NCBI GenBank assembly: GCA_023014485.1
Contig: JAJOZX010001736.1
Coordinates: 508,501-572,500 of the forward strand
DNA length: 64,000 bases
Direction of reading: 5' to 3'
Source: Bathynomus jamesi
Taxonomy: Eukaryota; Arthropoda; Malacostraca; Isopoda; Cirolanidae
Of the stretch, positions 35,822 to 45,680 are shown in pieces (within the stretch, counting starts at the first letter, position 1; the number at the start of each line of letters is the position of its first letter). The notes beneath the pieces were generated by a model. That model was not told the origin of the DNA, ran no database searches, and worked only from the letters and a program-made list of their open reading frames with translations. The position numbers and the translations under genes are program-made.

Positions 35822-36526
35822 TTAGAGGTACAATTCTTCAGGGTGAACAGTGTAGGCGAGCTCTGCCCTGTACCGCTCAAGTCCTTTGTACCAAAGTTCA
35901 TGATATTTGGAAGAGTCTAAAACTTTTAAATAAGCATCCAGCTCCAGACCATTCTCGCCTTTTTCATTCCTACATTCGATAAATCCATCGAGTAGAGCTG
36001 TGTATGCGTATTCAAGAACCGTGTCAAAATAAATCATATCCGTAACACGAGCGTCTAATATAGGCTTCAGCTTGCGGAATCCGACGATTTCAAACATTCT
36101 GTCGAGGATGAATCGGTTTCGCGTAGGAACAAGAACGTTATTATCAGATGCATTCTTCAACATCAGTCGTATATCAATGCATGGCTGATCGTTATTTATA
36201 CACAACGTGCAAACAACGGCATATGAGGGGGCATCACTAATCTGTTCTCTTCTTGTACCTACACCTGCAGGTATTTTATAACGGTCCTCACCCCACTTCT
36301 TAACTATCACGAAGACTCTATTCATCTACTCAACGCTTAAATAAATAACATTACGTTTACCGGAGTTTGCTTGACTACAAGTAGTTTCAAGTACATAGGT
36401 AATATCACCGGTTTCACTCCTTAACACGCGCAATGACTTCGTCACGGACACATCGTACACGCCATTGAGAATGCTTCTCAAAGGAAGTTCCATCATATTC
36501 GGGGAGTGCACGTCCAGTTGGTTCAA
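35822..36526 (-). pseudogene. Polinton A left-arm protein 2, one frame split by TAG
   Basis: Two open stretches, 36526-36326 (66 residues) and 36325-35822 (167 residues), are in the same frame and separated only by a TAG followed directly by ATG (minus strand TAGATG). Both read as soluble protein (SILNGVYDVSVTKSLRVLRS upstream, RVFVIVKKWGEDRYKIPAGV downstream). The simplest view is one gene of about 230 residues with a nonsense codon; restart at the ATG is possible. No known domain is recognised. Confidence 0.5.
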
Positions 36527-36816
36527 GTTCTGAGATGACTATGAGCCACGACTGGGCGGATCGGCTCGATGTGGGGGGGGGGGAGTGATTCACACGAGTC
36601 ACACCATAAGCTGTTGAATCGTGTACGGGTTTGCTCTAGCATGAATCACGCGCGTACTTGTACCCATTATACCGGGCAATTTTCCGACACATGGGTAATT
36701 TCAGTTTTAATGTTTTATCGGAATGCCCACTAGACATTCATTTTCTCCACACATTAACAATCCGGTACACTATTTGAAAGAAACATGTGACCGTATTTAT
36801 CCTTTCTGTTTAACAC

Positions 36817-37347
36817 TCAATACTCGTCTCTATACACTATTAAAAACTCGCACAGTCCTTTAGCCACAACCTCACTGCGAACCTCGTCATGATATATATG
36901 AATGTAGTGGTAAAAGTACTTTAGCTTGTCCATGATGACAAGGTTTACATTCTCAGCCGCAGGGTACGCGTACTCGGTATGATGCAGCATGACATAATAC
37001 CGCCTGTCATACCACTCATCAACAAGATTCATTACCCATACCCGTTGCTTCTCTTCTGCACGCGTTGTTTCTTTCACCTCACGGTGAATGTACGCTTTTA
37101 TACAGGTTAGCCCTACAACGTAGTCCATTACATCGTTTGTGCCGCGAAATCCGGCAATGCTCTCACCAGAATATCCATAGAGTATTTGAACATCTTGTTC
37201 CTGAAACTTCGCGCAATTCAATGTAGCCTTAAAAGTCTCAAAGGAGGAGGGGGGGCTAGGCCGCCTTTCAGTATTCACCACATCTTCCGACTTTACCGAA
37301 TCCCACTTCATAAACGTCGAACACGCAATATCAAAAGTAGCCATCAC
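36817..37347 (-). CDS. Polinton A left-arm protein 3, 176 residues, unknown
   Basis: Open frame beginning MMATFDIACSTF, with a second in-frame ATG at codon 2. It has aromatic and charged segments (WYDRRYYVMLHHTEYAYPAA, YFYHYIHIYHDEV) and no obvious membrane helix. It lies upstream of left-arm protein 2 on the same strand, about 300 bp beyond the polymerase 3' end. It is intact while the polymerase is badly broken. No family is recognised. Confidence 0.5.
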   Translation of the reverse strand: MMATFDIACSTFMKWDSVKSEDVVNTERRPSPPSSFETFKATLNCAKFQEQDVQILYGYSGESIAGFRGTNDVMDYVVGLTCIKAYIHREVKETTRAEEKQRVWVMNLVDEWYDRRYYVMLHHTEYAYPAAENVNLVIMDKLKYFYHYIHIYHDEVRSEVVAKGLCEFLIVYRDEY

Positions 37348-37587
37348 TATTTCTCGTCTACGTGAGAAAATACACGTCTGAGCTGCAGGGCTTGAGAGGT
37401 CAATTGAGCACGCAGGGGTAGAGATATGCCCAAGCAGTAGCAGAAATCACGTGACCCTTTGATTGAGCTTACATTGGGCGAAGCTTAGGATTTTTTCCTG
37501 CACAGACACACATACAAAAAGGAGAAAATAAAACCTTAATTGAAGCATTTGCAAATATACGTAATAAATAAACATATCGTTAACAAT

Positions 37588-37594
<7 letters not shown>

Positions 37595-37650
<56 letters not shown>
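37595..37650. repeat. (CA)n(TA)n microsatellite
   Basis: A short CA tract runs into a long TA tract between the accessory genes and the polymerase 3' end. Confidence 0.95.
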
Positions 37651-37654
<4 letters not shown>

Positions 37655-37660
37655 AAGCAA

Positions 37661-40600
37661 TCAAGGATTATAGTATCCAAAGGGTACGGTATCATAGATA
37701 TCAGACACCTGGTAACGTTTCCTATAGGTGTTACGGCATACCTTCGTACCCTTAAGTTCCTTCACGCCCCACAGTTTCTGCGCCCGAAAATTGTGGGTCC
37801 CCACAGTCAGTTGGGGTGGCTGGTCGCCCTTATCTTCCAAGCACACTAGATCCTTCAACGAGTCAAAGTTAACAACTCGTCTGTTCGACTGGTTAAGCGT
37901 GATACCCTAATACGCGGCATGTATTCACCCTCCCTCTCTGTGAATATTACGCTTGATGCGTGTGTATGCCGTTGTGAAGCTCGCTACAGGTATGTTTGTA
38001 ACCCCTGAGGTATCTGTGGCCAATTCGGTATTCTTGTACTTTATTATGTAAGCATTACCTACATTCCCGATCTCCATCACCTCTTTATCGGGAGCGTTGG
38101 CATAATCCCAGACTTCACTATAACTTTGTGCCAAATGAACGTTACCTTTGCCAGTATTCTGTGCAAATTTTCCCCAAAGTCTGTTTAGACACAACTTTGC
38201 ACTAAAGCGCTTGCCTGGGCTCTTTACAATTTGGGAACGGTCAAGCTCTATACCTTCATGGTCGCGGTAACGTTGAATATAAGCCGATTTTTCATCTTCA
38301 GTATCAATTCCTCGCGGATTCCCTGAAAAATCTACCATATCCTTTAAAAACGCGGTTATATATGGCGTGGAAATGTTGGGTAGCTTCTGAAACCTCTACA
38401 CCTCATGTATCTTCAATATTCTGTAGCCATGGCGAAAGGCTAGGTCCAGCTCAGGGCTGGTTGGTTGTATGATTACAATCCCCATTGTTCTCCTCTGCGC
38501 ACTTCAAGCACAGGAGAAACATGAGCTTGTGAACTATAACGACGAGTAAGATCGGCATCCATAAATCGCGTGGGTGGAGCACATCTACGAAAGAAATAGT
38601 ACTCGTTCAAATTTGTGGAGAGCACCTCAACAGGAGGCAGTTCAGGTCCTACCAGTTTTTCAGGTCCCCCTACGGTGTACGGATTGTTCTTCATCACGTA
38701 GGGATATAAAGAACAGAAGTCGTAGTAATGGAGTTTCACGCCCTTCGTAGGTGGAAAGTATACTTTGAATGGGTTTGTACGCCCTCCGTAGGTGGAAAGT
38801 ATAGTTTGAATGGGTTTGTACGCCCTCCGAACGCTTGATTATGTTTATTTCTTCACGGTACTGTCCATCTGTTTCCATCCGTGCATCATGCTCATGCTCC
38901 CATAAGATCTTGTGAGTGAACTTGGAGGCTATAAGTTGATCGCGGGTGCGGGTCCATGCAAAACTGTCGGCAGGAGATCTACCGTGGATATCTCCTACGA
39001 TTCCACACTCAGGACGTGGGCATCCATGCCACCAGCAACCGTTAAAGGAGTACACATTCTTCTCACCAGTGGCACGGTCTTCGCTTACACCATCCACCCA
39101 AAAAACACGACCATTAAACTTAATGGGTACTTCCCTCGTGTTGCTGGCATGCTTTATGTATACACCTGTCTGCTGTTGAATGTGTATGAGCCAGTAAATA
39201 GCCTTGTGCCCACTGCAGGGATTGTTTCTGTGAATGACCACTAAGGTGTCTTTAGGCATGAAGTTATTCTTGAACACAGTAAAACATAATGAAGCGATCG
39301 TGGTTGCGACTTGCAGCGGATCGCAGTTGAAACGGTCTATGTATATACTTCTAAAGGCCTAGAAACATACTTTAAGCACGCGAACATCATTCACGCAATA
39401 ACGCTTACATTCATCAATATATTGTATGGACTAGTTTCATTAAAACTGTTGTAGTAGCGGTCAAAATCTTTACGCTCACCATCACTCATGTTGGTGTAGT
39501 TAAAGTATTGCTTGGGGGGTAGGCAGTCGTACGTAATTTAAAGTGTCGGTAGTGAGAAAAGTGTAACGGAAATATCCTTTTGAAACTTCGGCAGCTACAC
39601 CCATCAACTTGGGTAGCCTGTCTAGTTTACAAAGTATGAATAATAAAGTATCTTTAAACTGAACATTACCTCTTATCTGCATTTGTATAAGCTTGTTCCT
39701 CTTTTCAGGGGATCACCCGTGAATATCTCTGATGAATGGTGCTCAAGCAGTTCCTTATGAAGGAACTGTGTGTCAAATTTTGCCCCTTTATGGGCAAGAA
39801 TATACAGAGTCATTTTTTAGAACTTGTCCGCTACTTGATAATATAGGACACAAAGAGTTTCACAGGGCTGTCGTGTGCGATCGTTTTGAAAACGTTTTTC
39901 CGTTTACTACATTTGTGACACTCATCACACTCGACTTCCATGCACTCATCGCAGATAGTCTGGTTTACAAGTAGATGTGAGATAACCTCTTTGGCTTCAG
40001 GGTTTGTGTAAGATTCTATATCGTAGTACACAATTATACGGGGTTTATTTTTAGGCTTATCATCTTTCATATAACATACATGCTTCACTCCATCCACCTT
40101 ATATTTTTCATGACATGTAGAACAGTGAATTTCATCATATTTATGCTCAAACTTACCCCAATTATCCATCATAAGAAACATACCACATTCTCATTTTCCT
40201 GCACGTGCCACTCGATTTATGGTGATCAAAACAGATGTTATTGAAAAACATGCGCTTACATACATTAGAGTCGCTCTTCACAGCTTCACCTACAAGACTT
40301 TCACATTTGGAGCTTTTACACTACACACATACCATGTGGCATTCCTTACAATGTTTCACTATATCACCCGCAAACTCGAGACATCCCTTACACAAATCAT
40401 GATGCCTTCCATATTTTCGACTTTTATCATAACTAGCATAGAGAGTCCTTATATTGCGGATGGGGAGATACGTTGTTCCTGACATTCCTAAAATAAGTAG
40501 AGGTCTTGTACGATCTCTCACACAGCTTTTAAAAACATACACAGTCCTACGACGATCATCCATTCCAAATGCAACTATACGAACATTCATTTCCTGCTTT

Positions 40601-40731
40601 ACCCTTCTCAGCTCTTCAGGACCCATATTACACTCAAACTCAAGCTTACAATCTGAAGCCATTTTACGAACACGCTGCACAACCGTAAGCAACCAAATAT
40701 TTTTGACCCGGGTATTTAGTACAGTAAACAT
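37661..40731 (-). pseudogene. protein-primed family-B DNA polymerase of Polinton A, broken
   Basis: In order on the minus strand: Cys-rich metal-binding segments (near 40400-40325 and 40120-40075), exonuclease motif I (YYDIESY, Asp near 40020), further exonuclease segments around 39300-39660, a GCWWHGCPRPEC motif near 39010-39045, motif A YYDFCSLYPYV (Asp near 38720), a motif-B-like block KLCLNRLWGKFAQ (near 38170-38200), and the C-terminal GITLNQSNRRVVNFD and DTVPFGY segments down to 37661. The DTDS-type motif C expected after TAYTRIK is absent; a deletion near 37920 joins its flanks. There are many stops and frameshifts, and a 41-bp tandem duplication at about 38737-38820. The gene would replicate the element; this copy cannot. 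Confidence 0.85.
38737..38820. repeat. 41-bp tandem duplication in the polymerase gene
   Basis: The unit containing CCGTAGGTGGAAAGTATA is present twice in a row with one or two differences. Since 41 is not a multiple of three, the duplication shifts the frame just upstream of polymerase motif A. Confidence 0.8.
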
Positions 40732-40737
40732 ATGGGC

Positions 40738-41535
40738 TTAGACTACTGCTATAAAGCCGCAACCACGCTCGGCGTGTATATGGTTTCTGTAAATAGCCTG
40801 AGAATTGAAGTTAAGAGTATAAGGTGTTGCACTATGACCCGCAACCCGTAATACTCTGTCAATATCTACCGTGAAGTTGTCCATATTGAAGGCTGTACTA
40901 CTTTGAGAGGCCTGCATTGTACGGCCCAAGATATATTCTATGTCTACAGCTGCCAAGCGTCTGAACGGTATTACTACCCAAAAATCATCTACATCCCCGT
41001 TATCTGACCTGAACCCGAAGGACAACCTCGTCCTGACTTCACATTCGTCGCGGTTCTGAAGGGAAAACTCGGCAATACGCTCAACTAAGCGCAGCAGTCC
41101 AACACTGCTGCTATACAGGGTTCCAGGGTCAACCCTGACCACGTACAGATTTCTAGTCAGGGTAGGGGTGGTGTTAGCGGTGCGCACCAGTTCGAATATT
41201 ATACCTTCCCCCACATCACGAGAAGCTGCCGGTGTGGAGGATGTACACGGAATTGAACAGGAGTAAGGGGGTATATTTGAGGAGGGAGCAAATGTGGGGG
41301 TTGTGTCGTAAGACTTAGAGGGCTGGGGCTCTATTACTTTGGGTCTGGCAACCGGTGCACTCCTGGCAAGTTTCATACCTGACGTGGGAGGTCCATCATC
41401 ATCGTGCCTCCGCTTTAAAGTGCCACGTGGTGGAGGTGTCGCTGGTGAGGATGCGTCAGCGGGGGTGGAGTCTATAGCTACTGTCATCGGGGTCTTGTGT
41501 GATATAGATGATGGAGTGTTGTACATCGTCGTCAT
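40738..41535 (-). CDS. N-terminal region of the Polinton polymerase, 265 residues
   Basis: Open frame starting MTTMYNTPSSISHKT. The first ~105 residues are Pro/Ser/Thr-rich and look disordered, with a basic KRRHDDDG stretch. The rest (VERIAEFSLQNRDECEVRTR, FWVVIPFRRLAAVDIEYIL) matches the conserved block that precedes the exonuclease in Polinton polymerases. It ends six bases before the next open stretch of the same gene, so I read it as the amino-terminal part of the polymerase, cut off by a stop. It could also be a separate protein. Confidence 0.55.
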   Translation of the reverse strand: MTTMYNTPSSISHKTPMTVAIDSTPADASSPATPPPRGTLKRRHDDDGPPTSGMKLARSAPVARPKVIEPQPSKSYDTTPTFAPSSNIPPYSCSIPCTSSTPAASRDVGEGIIFELVRTANTTPTLTRNLYVVRVDPGTLYSSSVGLLRLVERIAEFSLQNRDECEVRTRLSFGFRSDNGDVDDFWVVIPFRRLAAVDIEYILGRTMQASQSSTAFNMDNFTVDIDRVLRVAGHSATPYTLNFNSQAIYRNHIHAERGCGFIAVV

Positions 41536-41635
41536 TCACGATTCTGTGGAAGAAGGAAAACAAGAATATAAGGAGCAGCACTTAAATTTTGTTATATTTT
41601 GTAAATGCTCCACTTACGGGTGTGACGTGTTAGGG

Positions 41636-42265
41636 ATGGAATCTGTTGAAAAATTCAGGTTCACAAGCCCATCCAAATGTATTATATCTGGCCCTACAGG
41701 ATGTGGTAAAACTGTGTTTTTGCTTAAAATCATTAAAGATAAGGGGAAGAAGTTCTCAAAATTTGTGCATAAAGTAATATGGTGCTATTCAACGACACGA
41801 TCAGTGTTCCACGAGTACCAAGATGATATTTTGTTCCACAAAGGTGTATATGACGTTAATTCGTTAGATGGAAATGAGCATATAGTCATTGTAATTGCGG
41901 ATCTCATGTTGGAAATGGATAAAACGTTTGCCGAGACATTTACAGTGTTCTCACACCATCTTAACATAAGCATATTCTTCATCAAACAGAATCTATTTTT
42001 CAAAAATAGATACATGGTTGATGTGTCATTAAATACACAATATATAGTCTTATTCGCGCAATGTTGAGATGTGTCACAAATTTGGGTATTAGCTAATCAA
42101 ATGTTCCCGAATCAGCGTAAGGATTTTATGGGAGTTTATAAAGAAGCTACAAGTCAGCGTTACGGATATTTTCTTTGTGACCTTCACCCGCGAAACACGT
42201 TTAGGGTGCTTCTAAGAACGAATATATTCCCAAACGAGCCTGAAACGGTGTATATTTCAGAATGA
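41636..42265 (+). pseudogene. Polinton packaging ATPase (FtsK/HerA type), one stop
   Basis: It starts at MESVEKF (41636), chosen because the conserved family begins here and because the longer upstream extension overlaps the polymerase gene. Walker A GPTGCGKT is at residues 19-26. The Walker B region reads VIVIADLM, with Ala where the family normally has Asp. HHLNISIFFIKQNLFF and the later YGYFLCDLHP motif are typical of the Polinton and adenovirus-like packaging ATPases that drive DNA into the capsid. A TGA at about 42065 interrupts an otherwise continuous frame. Confidence 0.85.
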
Positions 42266-42304
42266 CAAATAGGCTAAAGTAAGACAGTGAATTAATAAAA
42301 ATCT

Positions 42305-42570
42305 ATCAACGATTGCCCCGGGTATTGCAGCAGATATTTGTTAAAAATATCGACTCGGACTTTTTAAAATGCATCTGTGAAATCTGTCTTAATGTTGTAA
42401 AATGTAATGTGCCACTGAAATCCCCACAGAAGGCTCCCCTACGTCGTTACAAGAACATAATACGTACGCTCGCTGTAAAAGTCAAACTGTGGGGAAGAAA
42501 AAGCGAATTATTGTACAAAGAGGGGGATCAATCCTTTACATCTTATTTTCAGTTTTGGGACCTTAACTGA
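42305..42570 (+). CDS. small conserved Polinton protein, ~85 residues
   Basis: This is the short basic protein commonly placed downstream of the Polinton ATPase. The frame is open from LPRVLQQIF (ATG at 42313 or slightly upstream) through FLKCICEICLNVV and YKNIIRTLAVK to a KSELLYKEGD segment near the end, where family members usually have a K-x-LL-x-x-GG motif. Its role is unknown to me. It is intact except for possible loss of the usual C-terminus. Confidence 0.55.
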
Positions 42571-42601
42571 CTAAATGTCATAATAGCGTTTTCTTAATAT
42601 G

Positions 42602-43351
42602 TTAGCCATTTGCTATTTTAGAGACACGTGGATATGGTTGGCCTTTCTTGTTTGGTCTCTTCTTTCTCCTCTTCAGAGATGCTACTGTTGGAGGTGATGG
42701 CGTACTCATTTGTGGCACATGCGAGAATTTCTCCAAGTCTTTGAACCTATTCCGGTTTCCTATCAATATTTTGGAGACATTTATTTGTTGTAGTCTTGCT
42801 TTAATATGCTTCCATCCTGCTGGTGAGGGCCTGTCCCACTTTCTCACCAGATCATGGGCAATGTCGACGATATTCGATCCCTGTACCCTTGTTCCTTCAA
42901 CAGTGACCTCGCTTGTATCGGTCCACTGTATGATGGGGTCCTCACTCAATAGATTATAAAGACTTAAGCCTTTATTCCTCAATGTATGTGGGAGACTGCT
43001 TTTTAACACATGCTCGATGTGTTGCGTTCCGTTATTCTTTGGTTGGTCATCTCTAACGTCGGGCCCAGGTCCTATATCACCATGCTTATCGTTGCTCGTA
43101 CTGTGCCTAATAACCACAGGGGGGGGCTCTGTCGGATTCTTATAATCTTCATACTCATGAAGAAATTTCTGCAGAGCTTCTTGGTACAACAGCCTTTTCT
43201 CATCAGGTGACTTTACACTGTTTAATAGGTCTATCAATTCGCTTTCCATTCTTTTAAGCCTGTTTTTACGGGGTTCTAGAACCGAGTCTGGACTCTTTGA
43301 ACTTTGCAGTGAAGCATACACCTCGTGCGGAATCACACTCACTTTCTTCAT
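42602..43351 (-). CDS. conserved Polinton protein of unknown function, 249 residues, intact
   Basis: Begins MKKVSVIPHEVY. An N-terminal helical region (KRMESELIDLLNSVK, LYQEALQKFLHEYEDY) is followed by a Pro-rich linker and the conserved C-terminal part (DPIIQWTDTSEVTVEGTRVQ, GSNIVDIAHDLVRKW, LIGNRNRF), with a basic tail (KRRKKRPNKKG). Proteins of this type recur in Polintons between the ATPase and integrase genes; I do not know a proven role. It is the only fully open core gene of element A. It reads away from the integrase, whose coding sequence starts right at its start codon, so a shared divergent promoter is likely. Confidence 0.7.
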   Translation of the reverse strand: MKKVSVIPHEVYASLQSSKSPDSVLEPRKNRLKRMESELIDLLNSVKSPDEKRLLYQEALQKFLHEYEDYKNPTEPPPVVIRHSTSNDKHGDIGPGPDVRDDQPKNNGTQHIEHVLKSSLPHTLRNKGLSLYNLLSEDPIIQWTDTSEVTVEGTRVQGSNIVDIAHDLVRKWDRPSPAGWKHIKARLQQINVSKILIGNRNRFKDLEKFSHVPQMSTPSPPTVASLKRRKKRPNKKGQPYPRVSKIANG

Positions 43352-43352
43352 T

Positions 43353-44335
43353 ATATTAGTCTACAACCCAGCCTCCTATGGCTATGTTAATAGACTGTAC
43401 AGAGGTGTTTACAATGATGGAGTAGGGAAAAAAGATGCTGAGAGGTTTTCGCGAGAGTCGGATGCTTATACACTTCATAAGCCGTTTTATACAGCCAGGA
43501 AAACAGCGGCTTCGATTGACTCTATTTGGCGAGCGGATTTAACAAACATGCAAAGATATTCAGTGTATAATGATGGCTATCACTACATCCTATTCATGAT
43601 AGATGTATTCTCTAGATATCTGTGGCCAATTCCCCTGAAAAATAAATCGCCTGAAGCAGTTGCTAATTCTATCAAAACACTGACGTTGAAAGAAAGCTTT
43701 TCAGAACATGTTGGCAGAGTTTAATATCAGTTACTATACTAGCAATTCTATACATAAGGACTCTTTAGCTGAAAGAGTTTAACGTACCATAAAGGATCGC
43801 ATGCATCGTTATTTTACACATAAAAACAAATGCAGATATATAAACATTCTGGGCTCATTGGCCTCGTCATACAACCGTTCACACCATCGCGCGATTGGCA
43901 CAACACCTAACGAAGTTTTAGAAAGATGTACGCGCACAGAGCCTGATGTGAGAAGAGATGGAACACCGCCGCCACACTCTACACGTTTCAAAATCAATGA
44001 TTAAGTAAGGCTATCGCGTTCGAGAAATAAATTCGCGAAGGGATTTGAGCAAGGAAGGACACGTGAGATTTTTAAAGTTAGGGTTTATGAGACCTAAAAG
44101 CGAGATAATGATGTATTACGTTGAAGGTTTTTATGGGGAAGAAATCGCAGGAGGCTTTTACAGCGAGTAGTTGCAGAAAGTGACATTCAACTAAGAAAAA
44201 AATTTGTTTAAAATTGAAAACATTTTAGGCAGCAAAGGTTCAGGAAAGAGAAGAATGTACCTGGTGAAATGCCTAGGGTACCCAGAAAGCTTCAACACCT
44301 ATGTAAAAGCTGCTGCAATAATGAAGCTTAAATAG
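43353..44335 (+). pseudogene. retroviral-type integrase with chromodomain-like tail, core deleted
   Basis: It starts with YNPASYGYVNRLYRGVYND and AYTLHKPFY, then the first catalytic Asp in IWRADLTNM (about 43530) and FMIDVFSRYLW. After LTLKE (about 43692) the segment that should carry the second Asp is missing. The sequence resumes with LAEFNISYYTSNS, the Glu block DSLAERV with a stop at 43780, and ASSYNRSHHRAIG. The last part (KRRMYLVKCLGYPESFNTYV, stop 44333-44335) resembles a chromodomain. The enzyme would join Polinton ends to the host chromosome. Confidence 0.85.
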
Positions 44336-44343
44336 TATGCAAC

Positions 44344-45182
44344 ATGGCGCCTCACCACTTCTATGTCACACTCCCCTCCTCTTCTTCTCTGTCTGTACAC
44401 CCTAACAACACCCTGCCAACTTTGTAACAGAACTCCATGGGCCCATTGAATTGGAACGTGATTCGTAGGAAGTTGGTGTTTGTGAATTCCAGTTAGCCAC
44501 CACATTTTTAACTCTTGAAAATGAACAGGACATATTTCTGATTCTTAGAAGATTCGACGATTGTGAAAAATTAGGCATCACCTTAAATGATACTATGCGA
44601 TCAGTCCTGTTCGGTGGGGTACAGTACTATAGTACAAACGTAACACTAGGAATTGGTCATTATGACACAGCCTCGAAAATTGTGAGAGGCTTAAACAAGA
44701 GTGTTGAAAAGTCGCATCTAAGAGCCAATTTACTTTTTGAAGTCGTAAACATAGATACGCCTGGAAACACGTTGAAGTTAAAATCAACAATTAGTAGAAA
44801 TATTAAAGACCAAGAGCTGTTCACAATTGGGGCCGAGGGTCGATATGGTCCAGCCCTACAAAGAGACACCTTTCACGAGGCACAACATGACTTGTCCAAC
44901 TTAATGTATCAGTTGAAATTGGAGAAAATGGGTGAAGGCTATCCATCCCCAGGCATGTGGTATATTTACAGCAATATCATGGTACATCAATTTGTTGGGG
45001 ATACCCAGGCGCGTCTGCTGTGCATTGCACACATTCCCCACCATAGAGGGAAGAGTTTGAGTATTACATATGACAAGCTCCATTATGTGAATGTTGCGAC
45101 TAATCTATTAACCAATATCTCAATATATATAAGACCGATTGAGGGAAAAAATTTCCCATTCGGTGATGGGAGCTTAACATGA
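44344..45182 (+). pseudogene. penton-type minor capsid protein of Polinton A
   Basis: The start at 44344 gives MAPHHFYVTLPSSSSL, a typical opening of Polinton penton-like single-jelly-roll proteins. Frameshifts and stops lie at about 44412-44505. From there a long open stretch runs to 45182 and ends with NISIYIRPIEGKNFPFGDG, matching the family's C-terminal end. The protein would form the capsid vertices. It sits between integrase and the small basic virion protein, the usual order. Confidence 0.75.
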
Positions 45183-45210
45183 AGCTACACTTTCGTCTCA
45201 TTCAGTTATA

Positions 45211-45567
45211 ATGACCCGAAGACCTGTCGCAGTCTATCGAGGGGTGAGATATCAGCGTGGGAGTGGGCTTGGATCCATTTTTTCAACCATGCTACGCACA
45301 GCTGTCCCATTGTTGAAGAGGAGGTCCAGATACGTAGGGAGGAAGTCGTTACAATCATGTTTTAAAGCGGTAGAAGACATAATGGGTGGGGCTAAACCTA
45401 AATAAGCTCTAAAAAAACATTTAAAACGTACACGGGACGAAATCATCAAAGCTGCAAGGAGAAAAATGCGTGATGGCGGAAAGAAGAAGATTGCTCTCAG
45501 GAATAATGGGTTACCAACATGTGGCGCAAAGCGTAAAAGAACATCAAAAAAGATGTGCTCTAAATGA
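45211..45567 (+). pseudogene. small basic Polinton virion protein (pX-like), one stop
   Basis: Starts MTRRPVAVYRGVRYQRGSG, then GLGSIFSTMLRTAVPLLKRR and VGRKSLQSCFKAVEDIMGG. This hydrophobic, Gly-rich opening is typical of the small protein between penton and major capsid genes in Polintons and adenovirus-like viruses. A TAA at 45403 is followed in the same frame by a strongly basic tail (KRTRDEIIKAARRKMRDGGK) to 45567. It is probably a core or minor capsid component; the precise role is inferred. Confidence 0.7.
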
Positions 45568-45680
45568 ATGAAACCTATGGTTGATCATTTTGTTAACTGA
45601 TATAAGATGAGGACACTGCTCTCACGAATGATAGGCTGATTATTACTTGTCGAGAGAGCTGGCACTATTTCTGACACGTC

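Noticed and set aside
39732..40741. Plus-strand open frames of 80-95 residues opposite the polymerase
   Set aside because: They are antisense shadows of the Polinton polymerase, whose motifs are on the minus strand.
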